Notes: a model not told the origin generated them from the sequence alone. 64,000 bases of DNA from Xanthobacter flavus (GCF_017875275.1 NZ_JAGGML010000001.1:5229001-5293000); one strand, 5' to 3'; counted from the first letter of the stretch, positions 44,687 through 54,903 are shown. Made by a program: numbers and translations.

Positions 44687-46005
44687 GCCTTCAGCCTCTC
44701 CACAATGTCGCTCGGGGCGATCAGCTCGCGCGAGCCGTCCACCCGGCGCTTCAGTTCCACCTTGCCCTCGGCGAGCCCCTTCGGCCCGACGAGGATCTGC
44801 CACGGCAGGCCGATGAGATCGGCGGTGGCGAACTTGGCGCCGGCGCGCTCCTCGGTGTCGTCGTACAGCACGTCGTAACCGGCAGCGGTCAATTCCGCGT
44901 AAAGGGCGCCGCAGGCCGCTTCCGTGGCGCTGTCGCCGACCTTGAGGTTCAGGATGCCCACCTGGAAGGGCGCCACCGCGTCCGGCCAGATGATGCCATT
45001 CTCATCGTGAGACGCCTCGATCATGGCCGCCACGAGGCGCGAGGGGCCGATGCCGTAGGAGCCCATGTGGATGGTGTGCTCCTTGCCGTCCGGGCCGAGC
45101 ACCTTGGCGCCGAAGGGCTCGGAATATTTGGTGCCGAAATAGAAGATGTGGCCCACCTCGATGCCGCGCGCGGCGAGGCGGCGCGCCTCGGGGATGGCCT
45201 CGAAGGCCGCCGTGTCGTGCTTCTCGGAGGTCGCGGCATAAAGCTGCGTCCAGCGGTCGAACACGCCCTGGAGGCCGGCGGGATCGTCGAAGTTCACGTC
45301 GGCGGGGGGCGGCGCCATGTCGAGATAGTCGCCGTGGCAGAACACCTCGCTCTCGCCGGTGGAGGCGAGGATGATGAACTCGTGGGAGAGATTGCCGCCG
45401 ATCGGTCCCGTGTCCGCCACCATCGGAATCGCTTTCAGGCCCATGCGGGCGAAGGTGCGCAGATAAGCGACGAACATCTTGTTGTAGGAATGGCGGGCGC
45501 CGGCCGCGTCGAGATCGAAGGAATAGGCATCCTTCATCAGGAATTCGCGCGAGCGATAGACGCCGAAGCGCGGGCGCACCTCGTCCCGGAACTTCCACTG
45601 GATATGGTAGAGGTTGAGGGGCAGCGCCTTGTACGACTTCACATAGGCGCGGACGATCTCGGTGATCATCTCCTCGTTGGTGGGGCCGAACAGCATCTCG
45701 CGGTCGTGACGGTCGCGGATGCGCAGCATCTCCTTGCCGTAGTCGTCGTAGCGCCCGCTCTCGCGCCACAGGTCCGCCGACTGGATGGTCGGCATCAGCA
45801 TCTCGATGGCGCCGGCGCGATTCTGCTCCTCGCGGATGATGTTGCAGACCTTGTTCAGCACACGCAGGCCGAAGGGCAGCCAGGCGTAGATGCCGGCCGA
45901 TTCCTGCCGGATCATGCCGGCGCGGAGCATCAGCCGGTGCGAGACGATCTCCGCCTCCTTGGGCACCTCGCGCAGAATGGGAAGGAAATAGCGGGACAGT
46001 CGCAT
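44683..46005 (-). CDS. proS: Prolyl-tRNA synthetase, short alphaproteobacterial type
   Basis: A 440-residue class II synthetase. Motif 2 and 3 regions are [25 protein letters not shown] near 138-162 and [15 protein letters not shown] near 317-331; the anticodon domain fills the last 95 residues. It lacks the INS editing domain of the 570-residue Escherichia coli enzyme, as normal for this class. Start at 46005 (MRLSRYFLP). It heads the proS-lolC-lolD group with overlapping stop and start. Confidence 0.97.
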   Translation of the reverse strand: MRLSRYFLPILREVPKEAEIVSHRLMLRAGMIRQESAGIYAWLPFGLRVLNKVCNIIREEQNRAGAIEMLMPTIQSADLWRESGRYDDYGKEMLRIRDRHDREMLFGPTNEEMITEIVRAYVKSYKALPLNLYHIQWKFRDEVRPRFGVYRSREFLMKDAYSFDLDAAGARHSYNKMFVAYLRTFARMGLKAIPMVADTGPIGGNLSHEFIILASTGESEVFCHGDYLDMAPPPADVNFDDPAGLQGVFDRWTQLYAATSEKHDTAAFEAIPEARRLAARGIEVGHIFYFGTKYSEPFGAKVLGPDGKEHTIHMGSYGIGPSRLVAAMIEASHDENGIIWPDAVAPFQVGILNLKVGDSATEAACGALYAELTAAGYDVLYDDTEERAGAKFATADLIGLPWQILVGPKGLAEGKVELKRRVDGSRELIAPSDIVERLKA

Positions 46006-46373
46006 CGGGTGGCTCGGACTCTCGTGCGGAGGGAAAAGCGGTCGCCGGGAGTGAAAGCGGAAGGGCGCCGAAAACACAAGGGCGGTGGCGCGAACACGGT
46101 GCCATGCAACCATATTGCGGCGCAGCGAACGACTTACTGCGGCGCAAGGATGACAAACGACAGATTCTTGTTCTATTTTGCCCCCGCACAAGAAAGGGGA
46201 CCGTCACCAGCCGGCCACGGCGGTGAATGCGGTTCAGGTCTCGGGAGGAGTCGAAGAAAAAGCCGACCGGCGGCCGCCTCTTGGCGCATACGGAATCGGT
46301 ATCACGGATTGGCCGCGCGGCCCCAACAAGCGGACTTAGATCTGCAGGCGGCGCTGGACCCGTGGATTAGACA
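46006..46373 (+). other. Gene-free region in front of a plus-strand terminator
   Basis: No coding sequence is convincing here: frames between 46170 and 46370 have too few G or C third bases for this genome. Yet a strong terminator for plus-strand transcripts follows at 46375. A small RNA or an untranslated leader could start here. TGCGGCGCA occurs twice within 46110-46150. The minus-strand part must contain the proS promoter. Confidence 0.4.
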
Positions 46374-46374
46374 A

Positions 46375-46407
46375 GGCGAGGCCCGCACGGGGCCTCGCCT
46401 TTTTCTT
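46375..46407 (+). terminator. Strong Rho-independent terminator with no assigned gene
   Basis: GGCGAGGCCC pairs with GGGCCTCGCC around a short loop (46375-46400), followed by TTTTTCTTTT. The T-run fits plus-strand transcripts only. The nearest plus-strand gene lies more than 4 kb upstream, so it must end something not yet annotated. Confidence 0.85.
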
Positions 46408-46443
46408 TTGGAGTTCGGCTTGGGCTGCGAAACAGCCCTCCGT

Positions 46444-46581
46444 TGTCATCCCCCGCCTCGTGCGGGGGATCGACGGTTCGGCTGGGGCGGCTCTTTCCAT
46501 TGAGGCACAGGACGAGCGGGCGAGTGGATCGCCCGGACGCGCCGGGCGATGACGGTGCCGAGAGGATGACGGTGCCGAGAG
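46444..46581. repeat. Inverted pair of REP-like palindromes plus a 17-base tandem repeat
   Basis: First hairpin: ATCCCCCGC (46448-46456) with GCGGGGGAT (46462-46470), preceded by GTC. Second: ATCGCCCGG (46528-46536) with CCGGGCGAT (46542-46550), followed by GAC. The unit GATGACGGTGCCGAGAG is then repeated exactly at 46548-46564 and 46565-46581. Similar pairs occur at 48772-48851 and 54904-55006. Confidence 0.8.
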
Positions 46582-46649
46582 GATGACCTGCGAGAGCCGA
46601 CGCGGGCGGCAGGCCAGGCCGCCAGGAATCACGCCGTTGGCCAAACCGC

Positions 46650-47096
46650 CTAATAGTTCTCCCACAGCCCGGGGCTGGCGATCTCGGCCAGATTCCCATC
46701 GGGATCGCGGAAATAGAGGCTCGTCGAGCCCTTTGGCCACTGCACCTCACCCTCGATGGCGACGCCATGCGCCGTGAGGTGGTCGCGCCAGCGCGTCATG
46801 TCGGCGGCTTCGGCGGAAAAAGCGAAGTGCAGGCGGCCGGCACCGTCGTGGGGCGGGATGGCGCCGCCGAAGGGCAGTTCGATGGCCTCATCGGCCGAGC
46901 CGCGCAGGAACAGCAACAGCACCGTTCCGCCCACCGGATAGGCAGCGAAGCGCGCGTCGGCCAGCATGGGAACGAGCCCGAGCACACCCTCATAGAAGCT
47001 GCGCGCCCGGTCGAGGTCGTCGACGTAGAGGCCGGTTTCCAGCACCCGGCCGAGGGGCGGCGCGGCGGGCGCGGTCCCCTGCCCGTCAGCCACCAT
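46650..47096 (-). CDS. VOC family (glyoxalase-like) protein
   Basis: A 148-residue vicinal-oxygen-chelate protein with two beta-alpha-beta-beta-beta repeats. Start LGRVLETGLYVDDLDRARSFY near 15-35, end SLYFRDPDGNLAEIASPGLW. Members include dioxygenases, fosfomycin-resistance and glyoxalase enzymes; the substrate cannot be read from this. The metal ligands look like His (RLHFAFS) and Glu (NLAEIAS). It starts 6 bases after sufT on the same strand, where sufA is often found in relatives. Confidence 0.88.
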   Translation of the reverse strand: MVADGQGTAPAAPPLGRVLETGLYVDDLDRARSFYEGVLGLVPMLADARFAAYPVGGTVLLLFLRGSADEAIELPFGGAIPPHDGAGRLHFAFSAEAADMTRWRDHLTAHGVAIEGEVQWPKGSTSLYFRDPDGNLAEIASPGLWENY

Positions 47097-47102
47097 GCGC
47101 CC

Positions 47103-47477
47103 TCACCAGAGGTTGAGCGTGGCGCGGGCTTCCTCGGACATGCGGCCCTGGTCCCACGGCGGGTCGAAGGTGATATCCACCTTCACGTCCGAAATACCGG
47201 GCACCGCCGCGACGGCGCTCTCCACCATGCCGGGCAGCTCGGCGGCAGCCGGGCAATTTGGCGTGGTGAGCGTCATCTCCACAGCAACGGTGCGGGCATC
47301 CGAGATATCGACCTTGTAGATCAGGCCAAGCTCATAGATGTCCACCGGGATCTCGGGATCGTAGACCGTCTTGAGGGCGATCACGATGTCGTCGGTGAGC
47401 CGCGCAAGCTCCGCCTCCGGGATCGGAGACTGAATCTGCGGCTGGTTCGGCGCCTCGATCGACTTGGTATCGGTCAT
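47103..47477 (-). CDS. sufT: Fe-S assembly protein SufT (DUF59/MIP18 family)
   Basis: A 124-residue protein. The DUF59 core is ALKTVYDPEIPVDIYELGLI near 40-60, then TTPNCPAAAELPG with the conserved Cys near 80 and a final FDPPWDQGRMSEEARATLNLW. SufT helps mature Fe-S clusters. The gene overlaps sufS by 4 bases and lies 6 bases before the VOC gene. Confidence 0.95.
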   Translation of the reverse strand: MTDTKSIEAPNQPQIQSPIPEAELARLTDDIVIALKTVYDPEIPVDIYELGLIYKVDISDARTVAVEMTLTTPNCPAAAELPGMVESAVAAVPGISDVKVDITFDPPWDQGRMSEEARATLNLW

Positions 47478-48721
47478 GCGAACAAATCCTGCGCCTTGAC
47501 GAGGGCGTCGAAGAGACGGTCCACGTCGGCGCGCGTGTTGTAAAGGGCAAAGGATGCGCGGCACGTCGCTGTCGCACCATATCGTGCCAAAAGCGGCTGC
47601 GCGCAATGGGTGCCGGCCCGTACCGCGACACCGTAGCGGTCGATGATGGTCGCCACGTCGTGGGGGTGGGCGCCCTTCATCTCGAAGGAAATGATGGCGC
47701 CCTTGTCCGCCGCGGTGCCGATGATCCGCAGGGAATTCAATGCCCTCAGGCGTTCGTGGGCATAGGCCGAGAGATCGTGCTCGTGCGCGGCGATGCGCTC
47801 GCGGCCGATGGACTGGACATATTCCATTGCGGCGCCGAGGCCGATGGCCTGCACAATTGGAGGTGTTCCAGCCTCGAAACGGTGCGGGGGTACGCCATAG
47901 GTGACGGTCTCCTCCGTCACCTCGCGGATCATCTCTCCGCCGCCCTCGTAAGGCGGCATGGCCTCCAGCAGCGCCTTCTTGCCGTAGAGCAGGCCGATGC
48001 CGGTGGGCGCATAGAGCTTGTGGCCGGTGACCGCGTAGAAATCGACGTCGAGGTCGCGCACATCCACCGGCATGTGGACGATGGCCTGGCAGCCATCCAC
48101 CGCGACCTTGGCGCCCACCGCATGGGCCGCCGCCGCGATCTCCTTGATCGGCGTCACCGTGCCCAGCACGTTGGACATGTGGGTGATGGCGACGATCTTG
48201 GTGCGCGGGCCGAGCAGCGCCTTGAAGGCGTCGAGGTCGAAGGACCCATCCTCCCGCACCGGCGCCCACTTGATGACGGCGCCCTTGCGCTCGCGCAGGA
48301 AGTGCCACGGCACGATGTTGGAATGGTGCTCCATGATGGAGAGCACGATCTCGTCGCCCGCTTCGATGGACTGGCCGAGGGACGAGGCCACCGTGTTGAT
48401 GGCGCCGGTGCCGGAGCGGGTGAAGATGATCTCGTCGATGCTCTCGGCGTTCAGGAAGGCGCGCGCCGTCTCCCGCGCGTGCTCGAACGCCTCGGTGGCG
48501 GCATTGGCGAGATAGTGCAGGCCGCGATGGACGTTGGAATATTCCCGCTCATAGGCGGTCACCATCCGGTCGATCACCTGCCGGGGCTTCTGCGCCGAAG
48601 CAGCATTGTCGAGATAGGTGAGCGGATGGCCGTTCACCTCCAGCGACAGGGCCGGAAAATCCGCGCGCACAAGCTCCACGTCGAAGGAGCCATTGGCGAC
48701 GGCGGGGTGGGGCTTGGTCAT
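47474..48721 (-). CDS. sufS: Cysteine desulfurase SufS
   Basis: A 415-residue PLP enzyme that takes sulfur from cysteine. It has the start YLDNAASAQKPRQVID near 34-49, the PLP lysine in VTGHKLYAPTGIG and the persulfide Cys in RAGTHCAQPLLARYG. It is the group II desulfurase of the operon; a second, NifS-like one stands first in it. No sufE or sufU gene is present. It is separated from sufD by 158 bases holding a REP-like pair. Confidence 0.97.
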   Translation of the reverse strand: MTKPHPAVANGSFDVELVRADFPALSLEVNGHPLTYLDNAASAQKPRQVIDRMVTAYEREYSNVHRGLHYLANAATEAFEHARETARAFLNAESIDEIIFTRSGTGAINTVASSLGQSIEAGDEIVLSIMEHHSNIVPWHFLRERKGAVIKWAPVREDGSFDLDAFKALLGPRTKIVAITHMSNVLGTVTPIKEIAAAAHAVGAKVAVDGCQAIVHMPVDVRDLDVDFYAVTGHKLYAPTGIGLLYGKKALLEAMPPYEGGGEMIREVTEETVTYGVPPHRFEAGTPPIVQAIGLGAAMEYVQSIGRERIAAHEHDLSAYAHERLRALNSLRIIGTAADKGAIISFEMKGAHPHDVATIIDRYGVAVRAGTHCAQPLLARYGATATCRASFALYNTRADVDRLFDALVKAQDLFA

Positions 48722-48771
48722 GGCCAAATCCTTTTGGCAATCGTCTTCAAGGAAACTCTTGCTCGCCGTCG

Positions 48772-48851
48772 CCCTCCGGCTTGACCGGAGGGTCCATCCA
48801 TCCGCCGGATCCGGCGGCGCCATGGATCCTCCGGTCAAGCCGGAGGATGAC
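48772..48851. repeat. Inverted pair of REP-like palindromes between sufS and sufD
   Basis: CCCTCCGG (48772-48779) pairs with CCGGAGGG (48785-48792), and ATCCTCCGG (48826-48834) pairs with CCGGAGGAT (48840-48848), followed by GAC. Between them lies the perfect 16-base palindrome CCGCCGGATCCGGCGG (48802-48817). The pair sits inside the suf operon. Confidence 0.82.
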
Positions 48852-48879
48852 GGCCGGACGGCGGATGAGGCAGCGCGCC

Positions 48880-50208
48880 CTACACCACCCGTTTTTCCAG
48901 CCAGCCCGAGATCCGCTCGATCAGCACATCGCGCAGGTCCGCGTCCTCCACATATTCCACCGCCTCGCCGAGGAAGGCCTGGATGAGGAGCATCTCGGCT
49001 TCCTTTTCCGGCAGGCCACGCGAGCGCAAATAGAACAGCATGGAGCGGTCGAGGGCGCCGGCGGTGGCGCCGTGGCCGCACTGGACATCGTCGGCGAAGA
49101 TTTCCAGCTCCGGCTTGTTGTCCATCTCGGCGCGGTCGGAGAGGAGGAGCGCCTGGCTCATCATCCGCCCATCGGTCTTCTGGGCCGCGCGGCGCACCAC
49201 GATCTTGCCCTGGAACACGCCGTGGGCATCGTCGGCGAGCACGGTCTTGAACAGCTCGCGGCTCTCGCCGTGCGCGACCGCATGGTCGATGACGAGGGTC
49301 GTGTCCGAATGCTGGCGGCCGCGCGCGAGGGTCGCGCCGCGGATGCCGGCATGGGCGCCGGTGCCCTCGAAGCGGCCATAGACGTTGTAGCGCGCCAATG
49401 CCGCGCCCTGGGCAAGGGCGAACAGGTTCAGCTTCGCCTCGCGGCCCAGCTCCAGCATGAGGGTGCCGAAGTGGAAGGCGGCGTCGCCCTCCTCCTGGAT
49501 GCGCACGAGATTCACGATGGCGCCGTCGCCCACCACCAGCTCAACCGCGTGGTTGGACTGGTAGGCGACCCCATCACGCCCGGCGAAGGTCTCCACCAGC
49601 GTCACCTCGGCGCCCGCGCCCACCACCACGACGGTGCGGGTGAAGCCGGAGACGGCCTCGGCGCCCGGGAAGGCGTGGGCAATGTGAACCGGCCGCGCGG
49701 CCTTCACCCCGGCATCGACGCGAAGCGCGACGCCCTCGCCGAGGAAGCCGGTGTTGAGGGCGAGCGGCCCGTCATAGCGGCTCGGCGACAGGGCATTGAT
49801 GCGGTCTGCGAGTGGATCGCCGGCAGCGATGGCGCTCTCCAGCGGCAGCGCGGTGACGCCATCAGACAGGGCCGCAAAATCCGAGCCGGCGCGGGAGAGC
49901 ACGCCGTTCACGAACAGGATGCGGGCGGCATTCGGCACCGCCGGCACCAGCGCGGCGGCCTCCGCCTCCTCCACCGCGCCCTGCGCGGGAGCGCGGTTGG
50001 GGACATCACGGATGGCGGCGCGCAGGTCGGTGTACTTCCACTCCTCCACGCGGCGGCTGGGCAGGCCGTTCGCGAGGAAGGCATCGCGGGCGGCGCGGCG
50101 GATCTCGGGGATGCGCCCCTGCCCTGCCTCTGCGCTGATCGACGCCTCAAGCGCGGCGGCGATGGCCTCTTCCGCCGCTGTTCGGGCGGGACGGACGTTG
50201 ATGGTCAT
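48880..50208 (-). CDS. sufD: Fe-S cluster assembly protein SufD
   Basis: A 442-residue scaffold subunit of the SufBCD complex. The UPF0051 beta-helix occupies about 130-390 (TRTVVVVGAGAEVTLVETFAG). The conserved C-terminal ADDVQCGHGATAGALD holds the His and Cys of the family near 362-377, then FYLRSRGLPEKEAEMLLIQAFL. Start at 50208 follows GAGGGA; the GTG at 50223 would overlap sufC. It begins 11 bases after sufC. Confidence 0.96.
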   Translation of the reverse strand: MTINVRPARTAAEEAIAAALEASISAEAGQGRIPEIRRAARDAFLANGLPSRRVEEWKYTDLRAAIRDVPNRAPAQGAVEEAEAAALVPAVPNAARILFVNGVLSRAGSDFAALSDGVTALPLESAIAAGDPLADRINALSPSRYDGPLALNTGFLGEGVALRVDAGVKAARPVHIAHAFPGAEAVSGFTRTVVVVGAGAEVTLVETFAGRDGVAYQSNHAVELVVGDGAIVNLVRIQEEGDAAFHFGTLMLELGREAKLNLFALAQGAALARYNVYGRFEGTGAHAGIRGATLARGRQHSDTTLVIDHAVAHGESRELFKTVLADDAHGVFQGKIVVRRAAQKTDGRMMSQALLLSDRAEMDNKPELEIFADDVQCGHGATAGALDRSMLFYLRSRGLPEKEAEMLLIQAFLGEAVEYVEDADLRDVLIERISGWLEKRVV

Positions 50209-50219
50209 GGTGCCGTCCC

Positions 50220-50969
<750 letters not shown>

Positions 50970-51063
50970 GTTCGGTCCTTGAGATGTCGATCCGCGCGGC
51001 TGCGGCCCGAGGGGACGCGCTGCGCGAGAAAAGGGGGAGGCCGGCGGCGCGCCGGCCGGTTCG

Positions 51064-52536
51064 TCAGCCCACCGAGCCTTCCAGGCTCACGGCGATCAGC
51101 TTCTGCGCCTCCACGGCGAACTCCATGGGCAGTTGCTGGAGCACGTCGCGCACGAAGCCATTGACGATGAGCGCCACCGCCTCCTCCTGCGAAAGGCCGC
51201 GCTGGAGGCAGTAGAACAGCTGGTCCTCGGAGATCTTGGAGGTGGTCGCCTCGTGCTCGAACTGGGCTGAAGCGTTCTTGGCCTCCATGTAGGGCACGGT
51301 GTGCGCCCCGCAGAGATCGCCGATGAGGAGCGAATCGCAGTTGGTGAAGTTCCGCGCGCCGGTGGCCTTGCGGTGGGCCGAGACGAGCCCGCGATAGGTG
51401 TTGTCCGAGTGCCCGGCGGCGATGCCCTTGGAGATGATCCGGCTCGACGTGTTCTTGCCGAGGTGGATCATCTTCGTCCCCGAATCCACCTGCTGGTGGC
51501 CGTTGGAGATGGCGATGGAATAGAACTCGCCCTGCGAATTGTCGCCGCGCAGGATGCAGCTCGGATACTTCCAGGTGATGGCCGAGCCGGTCTCCACCTG
51601 CGTCCAGGAGATCTTGGAATTGTCGCCCCGGCAGTCGCCGCGCTTGGTGACGAAATTGTAGATGCCGCCCTTGCCGTCCTTGTCGCCGGGATACCAGTTC
51701 TGGACGGTGGAATACTTGATCTCCGCATCCTTCATCGCCACCAGCTCGACCACGGCGGCGTGCAGCTGGTTCTCGTCGCGCTGGGGCGCGGTGCAGCCTT
51801 CCAGGTAGCTCACATAGGCGCCTTCATCGGCGATGATGAGGGTGCGCTCGAACTGGCCGGTGTTGCGCTCGTTGATGCGGAAATAGGTGCTCAGCTCCAT
51901 GGGGCAGCGCACGCCCTTCGGAACGAACACGAACGAGCCGTCCGAGAAGACCGCCGAATTGAGGGTAGCGTAGAAATTGTCCGTCACCGGCACGACCGAG
52001 CCGAGATATTTCTTCACCAGCTCGGGATGCTCGCGGATGGCCTCCGAGATGGGCATGAAGATCACGCCCGCCTTGGCCAATTCCTCCTTGAAGGTGGTGG
52101 CGACCGAGACACTGTCGAACACCGCGTCCACCGCCACCCTGGAGCCGCCCTCGCGCTGGATGCCGAGCAGCGCGTCGCGCTCGCGCAGCGGGATGCCGAG
52201 CTTCTCGTAGGTCTTGAGGATTTCCGGGTCGATCTCGTCGATGGACTTCGGCGCGGCCTTGGGGGCCGAGTAATAATAATAGTCCTGGAAATCGATCTTC
52301 GGGTAGCTCACCCGCGCCCAGGTGGGCTCTTCCATGGTGAGCCAGCGCCGGTAGGCGTCGAGCCGCCATTCCAGCATCCACTCGGGTTCGTTCTTCCGGG
52401 CGGAAATGTAACGGATCGTGTCTTCCGACAGGCCCTTGGGGGCCTTCTCGCTCTCGATGTCGGTGACGAAACCGTACTTGTACTGATCCACATCGATCGC
52501 GCGGACGCGCTCGACGGTTTCCTGAACCGCAGGCAT
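51064..52536 (-). CDS. sufB: Fe-S cluster assembly protein SufB
   Basis: A 490-residue scaffold protein. The core has [40 protein letters not shown] and [20 protein letters not shown], and the C-terminal [18 protein letters not shown] with the catalytic Cys near 405. It follows the NifS-like gene after 78 bases. It assembles clusters with SufC and SufD. Confidence 0.97.
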   Translation of the reverse strand: MPAVQETVERVRAIDVDQYKYGFVTDIESEKAPKGLSEDTIRYISARKNEPEWMLEWRLDAYRRWLTMEEPTWARVSYPKIDFQDYYYYSAPKAAPKSIDEIDPEILKTYEKLGIPLRERDALLGIQREGGSRVAVDAVFDSVSVATTFKEELAKAGVIFMPISEAIREHPELVKKYLGSVVPVTDNFYATLNSAVFSDGSFVFVPKGVRCPMELSTYFRINERNTGQFERTLIIADEGAYVSYLEGCTAPQRDENQLHAAVVELVAMKDAEIKYSTVQNWYPGDKDGKGGIYNFVTKRGDCRGDNSKISWTQVETGSAITWKYPSCILRGDNSQGEFYSIAISNGHQQVDSGTKMIHLGKNTSSRIISKGIAAGHSDNTYRGLVSAHRKATGARNFTNCDSLLIGDLCGAHTVPYMEAKNASAQFEHEATTSKISEDQLFYCLQRGLSQEEAVALIVNGFVRDVLQQLPMEFAVEAQKLIAVSLEGSVG

Positions 52537-52614
52537 CTCTCTTCTCCTCTCCCGCGCGGGGTCAAGGCCCGCGGGTCAAGTCCGTCTGCCGCGCATGATG
52601 CGCGGCGCAAATTC

Positions 52615-53862
52615 CTACGCCGCGCGCGAAGCGCGGCTTCTCAGCTGCGGCACCGCCTTTTTCAAGGCTTCGACCGCGGCATCCACATCCTCGATGGTGC
52701 TCGACCAGCCGAGCGACAGGCGGATGGCGCCCGCCGCCTCGTCCTCCGGCACTCCCATGGCGAGCAGCACCTGCGAGGCGCCGACCTTCCCGGAGGAACA
52801 CGCCGAGCCGGCACTGATGCTTACGTGGGCAAGGTCGAGCGCGATCACCAGTGTCTCGGCCCGAAGTCCGGCGAAAGTGACCATAAGGGTGTTTGGCAGG
52901 CGATCGGCACCCGCGCCCACCACTCTCATACCGGGAACGCCCTCAAGCACCGCCCGTTCCAGTCGGTCACGCAGCGCGGCGAGCCGCTCCGCCTCGGCGG
53001 AAAGCGCTGCCTTCACGGCGGTTGCGGCCGCGCCGAAGCCGACGATGGCGGGCCCGTTCTCGGTGCCCGCGCGGCGGTTGCGCTCCTGCCCGCCGCCGGA
53101 CAGAAGCGGCGCGGTGCGATGGTCCGGCCCCGCCGCCACCAGCGCGCCGACGCCGGGCGGGCCGCCGATCTTGTGGGCGGAAAGCGCCAGGAAGTCGGCG
53201 CCCAGCGTCGCCATATCGAGCGGGATGCGGCCGGCCGCTTGCACGGCGTCGCAGAAGACGATGCCATCGGCCTCATGCACCAGCCGTGCGACTTCTGAAA
53301 CGGGCTGGATCACGCCGGTCTCGTTGTTGGCCGCCATCACCGCAAGCATGGCGCGGCGCCCGGCGGCGCGATGGCGGGCAAGCGCCTCGGCCAGCGCCGC
53401 GAGATCGAGGCGGCCTTCGCCGTCCACCGGAAGGATTTCGAGGGCGTCGGACGGAAAGCGATGGCCTTTGAGCACGGCCGGGTGTTCGACAGCACTCGCC
53501 AGCAGCACGTCGCAGGGCTTCGCCCGGCCGGCGATCTCGACGGCCGGATGAAGCGCCAGCGCAGCCGCCTCGGTGGCACCGGAGGTGAAGACCACGCCCC
53601 GCACAGGCGCCCCGGCCAGCGCCGCGACGGCCGCGCGGGCGGCCTCGATGCGGGCGCGCGCGGCGCGACCTTCGGCATGGACGGACGAGGCGTTGCCGCC
53701 GGCGTCCAGCGCGGCGATCAGCGCGGCGCGGGCCTCGGGCCGCAGGGGGCTCGTGGCGTTGTGATCGAGATAGGCGCGGCGCGGCACCGACGGGCGGGAG
53801 GCGTGTGCCTCACCCCAGCCCAATCCGGTACCCGACTGCCGCGATCCGTCGCCCGCGCTCAT
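52615..53862 (-). CDS. NifS/IscS-like cysteine desulfurase (class V aminotransferase)
   Basis: A 415-residue PLP enzyme. YLDHNATSPLRPEARAAL near 31-48, the PLP lysine in LSAHKIGGPPGVG and the catalytic Cys in SISAGSACSSGKVG identify a group I desulfurase. It is the first gene of the suf operon in many Hyphomicrobiales. Residues 1-28 are a polar extension. Its promoter region holds an iron control element. An iscR/rirA gene is not next to it. Confidence 0.94.
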   Translation of the reverse strand: MSAGDGSRQSGTGLGWGEAHASRPSVPRRAYLDHNATSPLRPEARAALIAALDAGGNASSVHAEGRAARARIEAARAAVAALAGAPVRGVVFTSGATEAAALALHPAVEIAGRAKPCDVLLASAVEHPAVLKGHRFPSDALEILPVDGEGRLDLAALAEALARHRAAGRRAMLAVMAANNETGVIQPVSEVARLVHEADGIVFCDAVQAAGRIPLDMATLGADFLALSAHKIGGPPGVGALVAAGPDHRTAPLLSGGGQERNRRAGTENGPAIVGFGAAATAVKAALSAEAERLAALRDRLERAVLEGVPGMRVVGAGADRLPNTLMVTFAGLRAETLVIALDLAHVSISAGSACSSGKVGASQVLLAMGVPEDEAAGAIRLSLGWSSTIEDVDAAVEALKKAVPQLRSRASRAA

Positions 53863-54001
53863 CTCCGCCTCCCGGTCCCGCGTGCCAAACGCACCCGCAA
53901 CCCGTGCCAGGCTTGCAATTGCCGGCGATCTCCGTCATAGGTCAAACTTCACCCGTTCTCACAACGCAGCGCCCATCGGTTCGCGCAGCCGCCGGGAACA
54001 A

Positions 54002-54018
54002 ATTAGAATTATTCTAAA
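54002..54018. promoter_or_regulatory. Iron control element (Irr-box-like) at the suf promoter
   Basis: ATTAGAATTATTCTAAA matches the rhizobial ICE consensus TTTAGAA-N3-TTCTAAA at all but the first base. It lies directly downstream of the -10 box of the suf promoter and in an AT-rich island. Irr, a Fur-family heme-status regulator, binds this motif in Bradyrhizobium and Agrobacterium. Confidence 0.85.
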
Positions 54019-54047
54019 TAGATAGGTCTCGCGCGACCGTTAGTCAA
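54019..54047 (-). promoter_or_regulatory. Sigma-70-type promoter of the nifS-suf operon
   Basis: On the minus strand, -35 TTGACT (54042-54047) and -10 TATCTA (54019-54024) are separated by 17 bases. Transcription would begin within or just after the ICE, so Irr bound there should block it. The leader to the nifS-like start is about 150 bases. Confidence 0.75.
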
Positions 54048-54168
54048 GCATTACCGTTCCGGCGTCAAGCCGACAGGGATCATGCTGACGGGTTCCCGCG
54101 CCGGACCCGTCGTCCGCCAGGACGAAAGAGCGCCGCGCGTCATTGCCACCCAGAGGTTGCAGACTTCC

Positions 54169-54831
54169 ATGCCAGAAGTGATCTTCCCCGGCGAAAAGGG
54201 GCGCCTCGAAGGCCGCTACCAGCCCGCCAAGACCCGCAACGCGCCCATTGCCATCATCCTTCATCCCCACCCGCAGTTCGGCGGGACGATGAACAATCCG
54301 GTGGTGTACAATCTCTATTATCAGTTCGTGAACCGCGGCTTCTCGGTGCTGCGCTTCAACTTCCGGGGCGTCGGCCGCTCGCAGGGCTCGTTCGACCACG
54401 GCACGGGCGAGCTTTCGGACGCCGCCGCGGCGCTCGACTGGGCGCAGTCGGTGAACCCGGACGCCCGCGCCTGCTGGATCGCCGGCTTTTCCTTCGGCGC
54501 GTGGATCGGCATGCAGTTGCTGATGCGCCGCCCGGAGGTGGAGGGCTTCATCTCCATCGCCGCGCCGGCGAACCTCTACGACTTCTCCTTCCTCGCCCCC
54601 TGCCCCTCCTCCGGCCTGTTCGTCCATGGCGACAAGGACGCGGTGGTGCCCACCACGGCGGTGCAGACGCTGGTGGAGAAGCTGAAGACGCAGAAGGGCA
54701 TCGTCATCGAGCAGCAGGTGGTGCCTGGCGCCAACCACTTCTTCGACGGCAAGACCGAGGAATTGATGGGCGTGGTCGGCACCTATCTCGACAAGCGCCT
54801 CCCCGGCACCCGCAAGGACAGCGCCGCCTGA
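54169..54831 (+). CDS. Alpha/beta hydrolase
   Basis: A 220-residue cytosolic hydrolase of the dienelactone-hydrolase-like group. Nucleophile elbow GFSFGAWIG is near 105-113; His is in GANHFFDGK near 193; the oxyanion stretch is LHPHPQFGGTMNNPVVY near 31-47. Such genes often lie divergent from the suf operon in this order, but no enzymatic link is known. A tetraloop terminator follows. Start at 54169 (MPEVIFPGEKG); upstream ATG has no site. Confidence 0.9.
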   Translation: MPEVIFPGEKGRLEGRYQPAKTRNAPIAIILHPHPQFGGTMNNPVVYNLYYQFVNRGFSVLRFNFRGVGRSQGSFDHGTGELSDAAAALDWAQSVNPDARACWIAGFSFGAWIGMQLLMRRPEVEGFISIAAPANLYDFSFLAPCPSSGLFVHGDKDAVVPTTAVQTLVEKLKTQKGIVIEQQVVPGANHFFDGKTEELMGVVGTYLDKRLPGTRKDSAA

Positions 54832-54850
54832 GGGTGGCTTTTCCCGCTTG

Positions 54851-54882
54851 AACGGCGCGCTTCGGCGCGCCGTTTTCGTTTT
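54851..54882 (+). terminator. Rho-independent terminator with UUCG loop after the hydrolase gene
   Basis: AACGGCGCGC (54851-54860) pairs perfectly with GCGCGCCGTT (54865-54874) around a TTCG loop, then TTCGTTTT. Confidence 0.9.
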
Positions 54883-54903
54883 GGGGGTGTGTCATTTGGC
54901 GCC

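Noticed and set aside
46170-46370. Short plus-strand frames before the unassigned terminator
   Set aside because: Third-position GC is far below that of real genes here and no ribosome site fits; treated as possible RNA instead.
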